From Streptosporangiaceae bacterium (GTDB lineage Bacteria > Actinomycetota > Actinomycetes > Streptosporangiales > Streptosporangiaceae), in NCBI GenBank assembly GCA_030050125.1, contig JASIJN010000488.1, forward strand, positions 1 through 17,905: 17,905 nt of DNA. Reading direction: 5' to 3'. A program made the position numbers and the translations under genes. This document shows, in pieces, positions 7,400 through 12,837 of this stretch. The notes beneath the pieces are model-generated. The model saw only the letters and a list, made by a program, of their open reading frames with translations. It searched no databases and was not told the DNA's origin. Each line of letters begins with the position of its first letter. The first letter of the stretch is position 1.

Positions 7400-7566
7400 G
7401 TCATCCCTCCGATCTGACGTCGCCTGCGGCCGCTGCACGCCGCACGGCGCCTGAACCGGCGTGACGAAACTGACGGACATGACGCGGAACGCTCCGTCTG
7501 GCGTGGACCGATGCCGTACACGGCAGTCGTTGCTCGCATTTCCGCAGCTTCTGGCCTCGGCGAGCG

Positions 7567-7597
7567 ATTATGCGGCACGACCCGGGTCTTGCGGCAA
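7567..7597 (-). promoter_or_regulatory. Candidate helR promoter overlapping the RAE
   Basis: On the minus strand CATAAT (7572-7567) matches the -10 consensus at five of six positions. TTGCCG (7597-7592), inside the rifamycin-associated element, is the best -35 but sits at a long 19-bp spacing. Transcription would begin near 7560, giving a leader of about 160 nt. Confidence 0.45.
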
Positions 7598-7602
7598 GCC
7601 CC
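7584..7602. promoter_or_regulatory. Rifamycin-associated element (RAE)
   Basis: GGGTCTTGCGGCAAGCCCC is a 19-bp near-perfect inverted repeat: 9-bp arms around one central base, with one mismatched pair. From memory, the published RAE is GGGGCTTGCGGCAAGGCCC; 17 of 19 positions agree in either orientation. RAEs lie upstream of rifamycin-inactivating enzymes and helR in actinomycetes and mediate induction by rifamycins. Here the element sits upstream of helR and overlaps its likely -35, as expected. Confidence 0.88.
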
Positions 7603-7659
7603 CAGGTGCGCTATAGGTTGAAAGTGGAGGGATGCGCGTACTGTCTCGCAGCCAAGCCC

Positions 7660-7818
7660 TCAGCCCGTCCGCACCGGCACTAGATCGGCGCCGCAGGCGC
7701 AGCGGTAAGACGACTCATCGCTTACACCCGGGCAGTGGCATTCCTCCTGGATGAGCACCCGGCAGTTGCACTCCTCGTGGGTACAGGTCAGCACGGTGCC
7801 TTTCCCGTATTCGGTCAT
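7660..7818 (-). CDS. mymT: MymT-like metallothionein
   Basis: A 52-aa cysteine-rich protein: MTEYGKGTVLTCTHEECNCR, then VLIQEECHCP, a short spacer, and YRCACGADLVPVR. It has seven cysteines (12, 17, 19, 27, 29, 40, 42) and metal-ligand histidines at 14 and 28. The layout matches mycobacterial MymT almost position for position: CTHEEC-x-C here for CSHEGC-x-C, then CHC, then Y-R-C-x-C-G and a L-x-P-V end. MymT binds several Cu(I) ions and protects against copper, so this should be a cytosolic copper or soft-metal chelator. Its ATG (7818-7816) overlaps the TGA of the HxlR-family gene in ATGA, so the two are translationally coupled. MymT in M. tuberculosis is instead under a copper-sensing CsoR-type repressor (RicR). 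helR follows in the same direction but has its own element and promoter. Confidence 0.9.
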   Translation of the reverse strand: MTEYGKGTVLTCTHEECNCRVLIQEECHCPGVSDESSYRCACGADLVPVRTG

Positions 7819-8471
7819 TGGGTTCCCCCCTCAACTTCGGACGGCTGCCGCAGGACGCGCTCCAGCAGGCTCGCATCGCCGCTGATCTTCAGGCCGAGAT
7901 CCGCCGCCTCGGTGGCCGTGATCGCTCCGGCGAACATGCCGAGTATCAGCCGCGGCTCGCCCTCCAGGACCAGGTCGGGCGCTGCGACCGAGCCCAGCCG
8001 CAGGTGAACCTCGCCGCCCGACACCTCGACGACCGCGGCACCGCCGGGGACGCGCAGTTCGATCGCCGCCGGCGCCGCCTCGGGATCGCGGTCGTGCAGG
8101 AAGAGCGAGACCGGGAACGCGAACCACTGGCTGCGGAACACGTCGCCCTCGGCGGGCTCGCGCATGAACCTGACTCCCCACCGGCCAATGGCGTCGAGGA
8201 CCGGCAGCAGTTCCGCGCCCGCCTCGGTCAGGTGGAACAGCGTGGTGGCGACGGGAGGCGGGGCGTCCTGGCGCCGGATCAGCCCGGCCGACTCGAGCCC
8301 GCGGATCCGGTCCGACAGCAGGTTGGTCGCGATACCGGGCAGCCCGTCCTTCAAGTCGGTGTACCGCAATCCCCCGCGAATCATGAGCTCGCGGATGATG
8401 AGCAGGCTCCACCGGTCGCCGACGACGTCGAGCGCCTTGGCGACCGAGCAGTACTGGCCGTAGCTGCGCAT
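7815..8471 (-). CDS. HxlR-family regulator with SCP2-like C-terminal domain
   Basis: A 218-aa protein. Residues 1-105 are an HxlR winged helix: RSYGQYCSVAKALDVVGDRW, then SLLIIRELM, then DLKDGLPGIATNLLSDRIRGL and an FHLTEAG wing. Residues about 110-210 resemble the sterol-carrier-like domain found on some actinobacterial HxlR proteins. Cys8 matches the conserved N-terminal cysteine through which relatives such as HypR sense thiol-reactive stress. ATG 8471 gives the usual HxlR N-terminus; GTG 8480 and TTG 8507 are in-frame alternatives, and none has a strong ribosome binding site. It is coupled to the metallothionein downstream and divergent from a DHA2 exporter, so it probably controls both. 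Its inducer is unknown. Confidence 0.88.
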   Translation of the reverse strand: MRSYGQYCSVAKALDVVGDRWSLLIIRELMIRGGLRYTDLKDGLPGIATNLLSDRIRGLESAGLIRRQDAPPPVATTLFHLTEAGAELLPVLDAIGRWGVRFMREPAEGDVFRSQWFAFPVSLFLHDRDPEAAPAAIELRVPGGAAVVEVSGGEVHLRLGSVAAPDLVLEGEPRLILGMFAGAITATEAADLGLKISGDASLLERVLRQPSEVEGGTQ

Positions 8472-8553
8472 GTATCCCACGCTACCCGGCCGTTGGTTGA
8501 ACTCCAAGTCTAATAAGTTGACTTTCTCAAGTTAGCAGTGGAGGATCTCAACC
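8472..8553. promoter_or_regulatory. Divergent control region, HxlR-mymT / DHA2 exporter
   Basis: An AT-rich 82-bp gap. Inverted repeat AAGTC (8506-8510) / GACTT (8520-8524) has a 9-bp spacer. A related direct repeat, CTCCAAGTC (8502-8510) and CTCAAGTT (8526-8533), lies across it. GGAGG (8540-8544) serves the exporter start at 8554. TTGAAC (8497-8502) and TTGACT (8518-8523) resemble -35 boxes, but no clean -10 pairs with either. HxlR binding here is expected from position. Confidence 0.45.
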
Positions 8554-10122
8554 ATGCGCTCGAAACCAGCCATCCTCGTCGCGCTGCTGCTCGCGGCGTT
8601 TCTCGTCAACCTGGACACCACGCTCGTGAACGTGGCCCTCCCCGCGCTGGTGCGCGAACTGCATGCCACCACCACTCAGCTGCAGTGGGTCGTCGACTCC
8701 TTCAACCTGGTCTTCGCCGCGCTGCTGCTCACCTTCGGCAGCCTCTCGGACCGGTTCGGCCGCAAGGGCATGCTGCTGGGCGGGCTGGCCGTGTTTGGCG
8801 CGGCCAGCCTGGCCGGGGGCTTCACCGGTGACCCGGCGCAGCTCATCGCGGCCAGGTCCGTGATGGGCCTGGGCGCCGCGATGACCTTCCCGGCGACGCT
8901 CTCGCTGATCTCCAACGTGTTCACCGAGCGAAGGGAACGCGCCAGGGCCATCGGCCTGTGGGGCGCCGTCGCGGGCGTGGCGATCGCGATGGGCCCGATC
9001 GTGGGCGGCTGGCTGCTCGAGCACTTCAGCTGGGCCAGCATCTTCATCGTCATGGCGCCGGTGGCGGCGGCCGCCGCGATCCTGGTGGCTGTTGTCGTTC
9101 CCGGCTCCAGAGACCCGGACGCGGCCGCTCCGGACGTCCCCGGCCTGGTCCTGTCGTCCGCGACCATGGCCGTGCTGGTCTTCACCATCATCGAGGCGCC
9201 GTCTTACGGGTGGGCAGCCGCGCGCAGCGTGGCCGGCTTCGCCGCCTCGGCGGTCCTGCTCGCCGCGTTCATCGCGCGCGAGCGGGCTGCCGCGCGCCCG
9301 ATGCTCGACGTGCGGCTGTTCCGCAACATGCGGTTCAGCGCGGCCAGCGGCGCCGTCACGGTCTCGTTCTTCACCCTGTTCGGCTTCATCTTCCTGATAA
9401 CCCAGTACTTCCAGTTCGTGCGCGGGTACAGCCCGCTGTCGGCCGGGGTGCACCTGCTCCCGGTGGCGCTGTCCGTGGGCGCCGGATCGGTGGCCGGGAC
9501 CCAGCTTGCCGTGCGGGCCGGGACCAAGCTCGTCGTCACCACCGGGCTGGTCGCGATGGCCGGCTTCTACGCCTGGGTGGCGGCAACGGCCAGCACGACC
9601 CTCGGCTACGGCGTCATCGCGGGCCAGATGGTGGTCTACGGGCTCGGCATGGGGCTGACGTCGGCGCCGGCCACCGAGTCCATCATGGGCGCGATCTCGC
9701 GCGGCAAGGCAGGCGTCGGCTCGGCAGTGAACGATTCCACCAGGCTCGTCGGCGGGACGCTCGGCGTGGCCGTGATCGGCAGCGTGTACGCATCCGTCTA
9801 CGGCTCACGCCTGACCGCCTCCCTGCCGGCCAGCGTGCCCGCCCGGGCCGCGGCGATCGCGCACCAGTCCGTCGGGGCGGCGTACGCGGCTTCCGGCCGG
9901 ATCGCCGCTCTCGGCCATCCCGCGCTCGGGCACGTCCTGGAGCAGGCGTCCACCGGCGCGTTCCTGCGCGGCCTGACCGTCGGGTCCCTCGTCGCCGGCG
10001 GCGTCGCCGCGGTGGGCGCCATCCTGGCGGCGCTGTTCCTGCCCGCCCAGCCCGCCAGGACGGCGGCCGATGAGACCTCGCCCGCCGCGCGCGGCTACGT
10101 CATGTCGCAGGGCCGCGGATGA
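8554..10122 (+). CDS. DHA2-family MFS drug exporter (EmrB/QacA type)
   Basis: A 522-aa membrane protein with about 14 hydrophobic helices. Residues 14-30 carry AAFLVNLDTTLVNVALP, the typical DHA2 first helix with its membrane Asp. The helix 2-3 loop carries motif A (GSLSDRFGRK), and motif C in helix 5 reads GPIVGGWLLEHFSWASIF, the hallmark of proton-drug antiporters. ATG 8554 has GGAGG 9 nt upstream. Such proteins export lipophilic or cationic compounds using the proton gradient; the substrate is not predictable. It diverges from the HxlR-metallothionein pair, so HxlR is its probable regulator. The gene ends 47 bp from the convergent lipoprotein gene, with a stem-loop between. Confidence 0.92.
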   Translation: MRSKPAILVALLLAAFLVNLDTTLVNVALPALVRELHATTTQLQWVVDSFNLVFAALLLTFGSLSDRFGRKGMLLGGLAVFGAASLAGGFTGDPAQLIAARSVMGLGAAMTFPATLSLISNVFTERRERARAIGLWGAVAGVAIAMGPIVGGWLLEHFSWASIFIVMAPVAAAAAILVAVVVPGSRDPDAAAPDVPGLVLSSATMAVLVFTIIEAPSYGWAAARSVAGFAASAVLLAAFIARERAAARPMLDVRLFRNMRFSAASGAVTVSFFTLFGFIFLITQYFQFVRGYSPLSAGVHLLPVALSVGAGSVAGTQLAVRAGTKLVVTTGLVAMAGFYAWVAATASTTLGYGVIAGQMVVYGLGMGLTSAPATESIMGAISRGKAGVGSAVNDSTRLVGGTLGVAVIGSVYASVYGSRLTASLPASVPARAAAIAHQSVGAAYAASGRIAALGHPALGHVLEQASTGAFLRGLTVGSLVAGGVAAVGAILAALFLPAQPARTAADETSPAARGYVMSQGRG

Positions 10123-10127
10123 GCAAC

Positions 10128-10158
10128 GGACCGGCCGGTCCTGTCCCGGCGGCGGGAC
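10128..10158. terminator. Bidirectional terminator region between convergent genes
   Basis: GGACCGGCCGGTCC (10128-10141) is a perfect 14-bp palindrome. It is followed directly by GTCCCG (10143-10148) / CGGGAC (10153-10158), a perfect 6-bp stem with a GCGG loop. Both lie in the 47-bp gap between two convergent stop codons and can end transcription from either side. No T-run is present. Confidence 0.65.
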
Positions 10159-10169
10159 GCGAGCTCCGG

Positions 10170-10604
10170 CTACCCGGAGGGGACCTCGATGCGGACCCCG
10201 TAGCCCGCGCAGTCGTGCTGCAGGGCGGCCAGGCCGGTCACGGGATAGTAGCCGGGCGGCGAATCCTTGAACGCGCCCGAGTTGAAGTTGACCAGGTTCC
10301 AGTCGAGCGTCATCAGGTCATTTCCGAGGGCGCTGTACCCGGCCTCGGTTTGGTCCGATTCCATCTGGCTGCTGAACCGCGGCTGGGTCTCGTGCCAGGC
10401 CACGGCGAGCCACGCGTTCAGGTCGTCGCAGATCTTTATTCCGCGGGCGGTGCTCAGCACCGCCGGCCTGGCCGCTGCGTTCGCGGCTCGCTTGGCGGTG
10501 GTCGCTGGCCGGGGCGCCGGCGCCGCGCAGGCGGCGATGGCGGCCCCGGCGGTGATCACGGCCGCTGCCCTGGCCGCGGTGATCACGGTCATGGTTATTG
10601 TCAC
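10170..10604 (-). CDS. Small lipoprotein of unknown function
   Basis: A 144-aa protein. The start is GTG 10604-10602, with GGGGGAG about 5 nt upstream. A short hydrophobic N-terminus ends in the lipobox IAAC, placing the lipidated Cys at residue 26; the n-region has only one Arg, which is weak. An Ala/Pro/Arg linker (27-52) leads to a folded part of about 90 residues with KICDDLNAWLAVAW and a second Cys in LQHDCAGYG near the end, so a single disulfide is possible. It should be anchored on the outer face of the membrane. I do not recognise the family. It is flanked by its own stem-loops and shares no operon with its neighbours. Confidence 0.72.
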   Translation of the reverse strand: MTITMTVITAARAAAVITAGAAIAACAAPAPRPATTAKRAANAAARPAVLSTARGIKICDDLNAWLAVAWHETQPRFSSQMESDQTEAGYSALGNDLMTLDWNLVNFNSGAFKDSPPGYYPVTGLAALQHDCAGYGVRIEVPSG

Positions 10605-10670
10605 GTTGCTCCCCCGAGCGTCAACGCTGCAGAAGCAGCCCGGGCCGGAATGGCCCCGGGCGCCGAATGG

Positions 10671-10690
10671 ATGCGCCGCTCCCGGCGCAT
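10671..10690. repeat. Stem-loop ATGCGCCG-CTCC-CGGCGCAT
   Basis: A perfect 8-bp stem with a 4-nt loop in the 271-bp gap between the methyltransferase and the lipoprotein gene. A second, imperfect hairpin (about 10638-10661, GCCCGGGCC with GGCCCCGGGC) lies next to it. They may terminate the methyltransferase transcript or structure the lipoprotein leader. I see no gene in this gap. Confidence 0.5.
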
Positions 10691-10875
10691 GGTCACCATT
10701 CCCAGATACGGCGCTCGCTGAAGAACCGTGGGCAGATTTTTACGCTCAGCTCATGCAGATCGGCTGCTGTTGGCGATTTCCCAACGGTCATTTTTCCCGC
10801 GCGATACAGCAGGTATAGCAGATACACGCCAGCATGCCCTGAGCGCGGAGCGCACCGGGTTTCCCCGCCGCCGCC

Positions 10876-11766
10876 TCAGTCCGGCCGGCGGGCCAGCTGG
10901 TAGCCGAAGCTGACGACCTGCCGCCATCGCCCGGAGGGCACGCAGCGGGCCATTTCGCGCCGCAGCTCGTCCTCGAAGCCCGCCGCGAGATCCCCCAGGG
11001 CCGGGCGGGACAGGACCGACGTGGAGAACAGGAAGCCGGCCAGCGAGTCTGGCGTCCAGTCGTGACCGGCGAGAAACCGGTACGAGCCGACGACACCGAA
11101 CCCGGCCTGCTCCAGGACGGCCAGGTCCGGGCGCTCCCGCCGGTTCCGCTCGTATCCGGCCGGGACCCGGTCTCCCGCCTCGGCGCGGGCCCGCCACCGG
11201 CGCATGGTCGTCGCCACGGCCTGCTGCCATGGCTCCTCGCCCGCCCAGGGGGAATCGCTCCACACCAGGGCGAGGCACCGGCCAGGCCGCAGCCACCGCA
11301 GGACGTTCGCGGCGACTCGCTCCCTGGGCAGGCGGTGAAAGGCGTTCCCGATGACGGCGAGGTCGAACGACTCCCCCGGCGCCGTCAGTTCCTCCGCGGC
11401 CGCGGTCAGCGGCCGGATGTGGGCGGCCCCGGCCGCGCTGGCCTTCTCCCGGACCACCTCGAGCATTTCGGGCTCCTGGTCGACGGCCCAGACCTCGTCG
11501 TAGCGAGCGTGCAGGGCGAAGGTGAGCTGGCCGGTACCGCAGGCGAGATCCAGCAGCCTCCCGCCCTCCCCGGCCCTCGCGGTGAGATCGTCGATCAGGC
11601 CCGGCGGGTAGGGCACCCGGAACCGGTCGTAGTACCGCGCGGTGCCCCGGAACAGGTCGCGCCGGAACTCGGGATCGGCCACGCGGCCATTGTCGCCGGC
11701 CCAGCCGGCGGCGGTCCCGGCACCAGGCCGCTCCCCCGGCCGACCGCGCCTGGCGCGCCTGGTCAT
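10876..11766 (-). CDS. Class I SAM-dependent methyltransferase
   Basis: A 296-aa protein (268 aa from the inner start). Motif I, LLDLACGTG (71-79), binds S-adenosylmethionine; the acidic end of strand 2, VWAVDQEPEML, should hold the ribose. The preceding FRGTARYYDRFRVPYPPGLID is common in stand-alone methyltransferases of the UbiE/Tam-like group in actinomycetes. Later segments FDLAVIGNAFHRL and LRWLRPGRCLALVW are motifs II and III. The acceptor substrate is unknown. ATG 11766 is used; GTG 11682 is an alternative that removes a disordered Arg/Gly-rich leader, and neither has a clear ribosome binding site. It diverges from the GGDEF gene across an AT-rich stretch with CTATATAG (11785-11792). 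Confidence 0.85.
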   Translation of the reverse strand: MTRRARRGRPGERPGAGTAAGWAGDNGRVADPEFRRDLFRGTARYYDRFRVPYPPGLIDDLTARAGEGGRLLDLACGTGQLTFALHARYDEVWAVDQEPEMLEVVREKASAAGAAHIRPLTAAAEELTAPGESFDLAVIGNAFHRLPRERVAANVLRWLRPGRCLALVWSDSPWAGEEPWQQAVATTMRRWRARAEAGDRVPAGYERNRRERPDLAVLEQAGFGVVGSYRFLAGHDWTPDSLAGFLFSTSVLSRPALGDLAAGFEDELRREMARCVPSGRWRQVVSFGYQLARRPD

Positions 11767-11796
11767 CGGGTGACAAGCTTCTGGCTATATAGATAT

Positions 11797-11825
11797 TAGA
11801 CATACATATATTTGGCGACCATACT
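11797..11825 (+). promoter_or_regulatory. Candidate leaderless promoter for the GGDEF-RHH gene
   Basis: TAGACA (11797-11802) and CATACT (11820-11825) are separated by exactly 17 bp, and the ATG at 11833 begins 7 nt after the second hexamer, where transcription should start. This layout supports a leaderless mRNA and explains the lack of a well-placed ribosome binding site. The -10 matches consensus only at four of six positions. Confidence 0.45.
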
Positions 11826-11832
11826 CAAGGAC

Positions 11833-12447
11833 ATGGCCTATCGCTCCCGGGCGGGCTCGTTGAACGGGCTCGCCGCCGACGTCAACCTGCTCGATCCCGA
11901 TCTCCCGGTCGCCGTCGCCGTCGCCGATCTCGATGGGTTCGCGCGGTTCAACGAGGCGCACGGCGCGGAGGCCGGAGACGCGGTTCTCGCCGCCTTCGAG
12001 CGCTTGCTCACCGAGCGCCTCCCCCGGGACGCGCTGATCGCGCATGTCCGCGGCGACGAGTTCGCCGTGGCACTGCCCGACATGGCCTGCGAGGAGGCCC
12101 TGCTCGCCCTGGAGGCGATCCGGGCCGACTTCGCCCGCGGCGAGTCAGCGCCGGGCGTGGCGGACCGCGTCGGCGCGTCGTTCGGCATCGCGGGCCGGCC
12201 AGCACACGGCAGCACCGCCGAGGAGCTTCTCGAGGCCGCCGACGCCGCGCTGGTCCGGGCGAAGCGGGCCGGGGGCCACCGGATCGCGATCCATGTCGAC
12301 GAGCGCATGATCCTCAAGAGCAGCTACTACCCGCGGCCGGCGCTGCACCGGCTCGGCAAGCTGTCCCGGCGCACCGGCCGGCCCGAGGCCAGCCTGCTGC
12401 GCGAGGCTCTCGACGACTACCTGGAGCGAAATCGGGAACCGCTCTGA
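11833..12447 (+). CDS. GGDEF-like domain fused to ribbon-helix-helix DNA-binding tail
   Basis: A 204-aa protein without sensor or membrane segments. Residues about 10-155 are a GGDEF fold: metal site VADLDGFARFNEAHG (30-44), signature RGDEF (73-77) instead of GGDEF, then ASFGIAG and ELLEAADAALVRAKRAGGHR. The Asp and Glu metal ligands are kept, but the first Gly is Arg and no RxxD inhibitory site precedes the signature. Residues about 160-198 (LKSSYYPRPALHRLGKLSRR, then TGRPEASLLREALDDYL) read as a ribbon-helix-helix domain of the CopG/MetJ type: a beta strand and two helices. The protein may be a DNA-binding regulator that uses a degenerate GGDEF to bind a nucleotide. Diguanylate cyclase activity is uncertain. 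ATG 11833 fits a leaderless promoter; TTG 11812 is an in-frame alternative. The gene lies upstream of a small gene and glmS on the same strand. Confidence 0.8.
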   Translation: MAYRSRAGSLNGLAADVNLLDPDLPVAVAVADLDGFARFNEAHGAEAGDAVLAAFERLLTERLPRDALIAHVRGDEFAVALPDMACEEALLALEAIRADFARGESAPGVADRVGASFGIAGRPAHGSTAEELLEAADAALVRAKRAGGHRIAIHVDERMILKSSYYPRPALHRLGKLSRRTGRPEASLLREALDDYLERNREPL

Positions 12448-12458
12448 GCGGGGCGAAC

Positions 12459-12477
12459 GAGGCAAGAAACCGGCCTC
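12459..12477 (+). terminator. Weak stem-loop after the GGDEF-RHH gene
   Basis: GAGGC (12459-12463) / GCCTC (12473-12477), 5-bp stem with a 9-nt loop, extended by GAGCG/CGCTC pairs outside an internal loop. It may attenuate readthrough into the next genes. Confidence 0.3.
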
Positions 12478-12500
12478 ACGCTCGCTGAACGTTTATTTCC

Positions 12501-12516
12501 TGCCCGATTGCGGGCA
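12501..12516 (+). repeat. Stem-loop TGCCCG-ATTG-CGGGCA
   Basis: A perfect 6-bp stem with a 4-nt loop, 41 nt before the GTG of the small gene and just before an alternative in-frame TTG (12522). It is either part of the upstream terminator region or a leader structure for the small gene and glmS. Confidence 0.45.
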
Positions 12517-12557
12517 AGAAGTTGGCACTCGGGCGGAGAAGGCTGCAGGATTGGGCG

Positions 12558-12818
12558 GTGCGCGACCGCGAACTGATCGACCGGGTGGCCGCCACCGCGG
12601 GCCTGACGCCCGCCGAGGCGGCCCGGGTGGTCGAGGATGTCCTGGCCTGGTATCGCGAGTCGGTCGAGGACTTCGTGCGGCGCCGTCACGCGCATCACCG
12701 GCTCTACGGGCTGCGCAACCGCGAGATCTTCACGCTGATCACCGAGGAGTTGGTCGGCCGGCTCGTCGCCGCGCCGTCCCTGACCGAACGCCAGATTCGC
12801 CGGATCGTCTACGGCTGA
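12558..12818 (+). CDS. Small helical protein upstream of glmS, function unknown
   Basis: An 86-aa charged protein, predicted almost wholly helical, without membrane or signal segments. Notable stretches are LTPAEAARVVEDVLAWYRES, then FVRRRHAHHRLYGLRNREIF, and a C-terminal LTERQIRRIVYG. GTG 12558 is chosen because AGGA lies 7 nt upstream; TTG 12522 would add 12 residues (MALGRRRLQDWA) but lacks a site. It ends 19 nt before glmS and probably shares its transcript. The sequence resembles small hypothetical proteins of actinomycetes as I remember them, but no function is known to me. A regulatory or partner role for GlmS is only suggested by position. Confidence 0.75.
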   Translation: MRDRELIDRVAATAGLTPAEAARVVEDVLAWYRESVEDFVRRRHAHHRLYGLRNREIFTLITEELVGRLVAAPSLTERQIRRIVYG

Positions 12819-12837
12819 CCACGAGGAGCAACGACGC

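Noticed and set aside
7400..7480. An N-terminal extension of HelR from the ATG at 7480
   Set aside because: No ribosome binding site precedes it. GTG 7399 has GGAGGG at good spacing and gives the N-terminus expected for the family.
10780..10830. Short GTAT/ATAC and AGCAG repeats as a possible regulatory array
   Set aside because: Arms are only 4-5 bp and irregular, and they lie downstream of the methyltransferase rather than at a promoter.
12501..12516. A glmS ribozyme or other riboswitch upstream of glmS
   Set aside because: Only a simple 6-bp hairpin is present, placed before the small gene; the complex pseudoknotted ribozyme known from Firmicutes is not seen.
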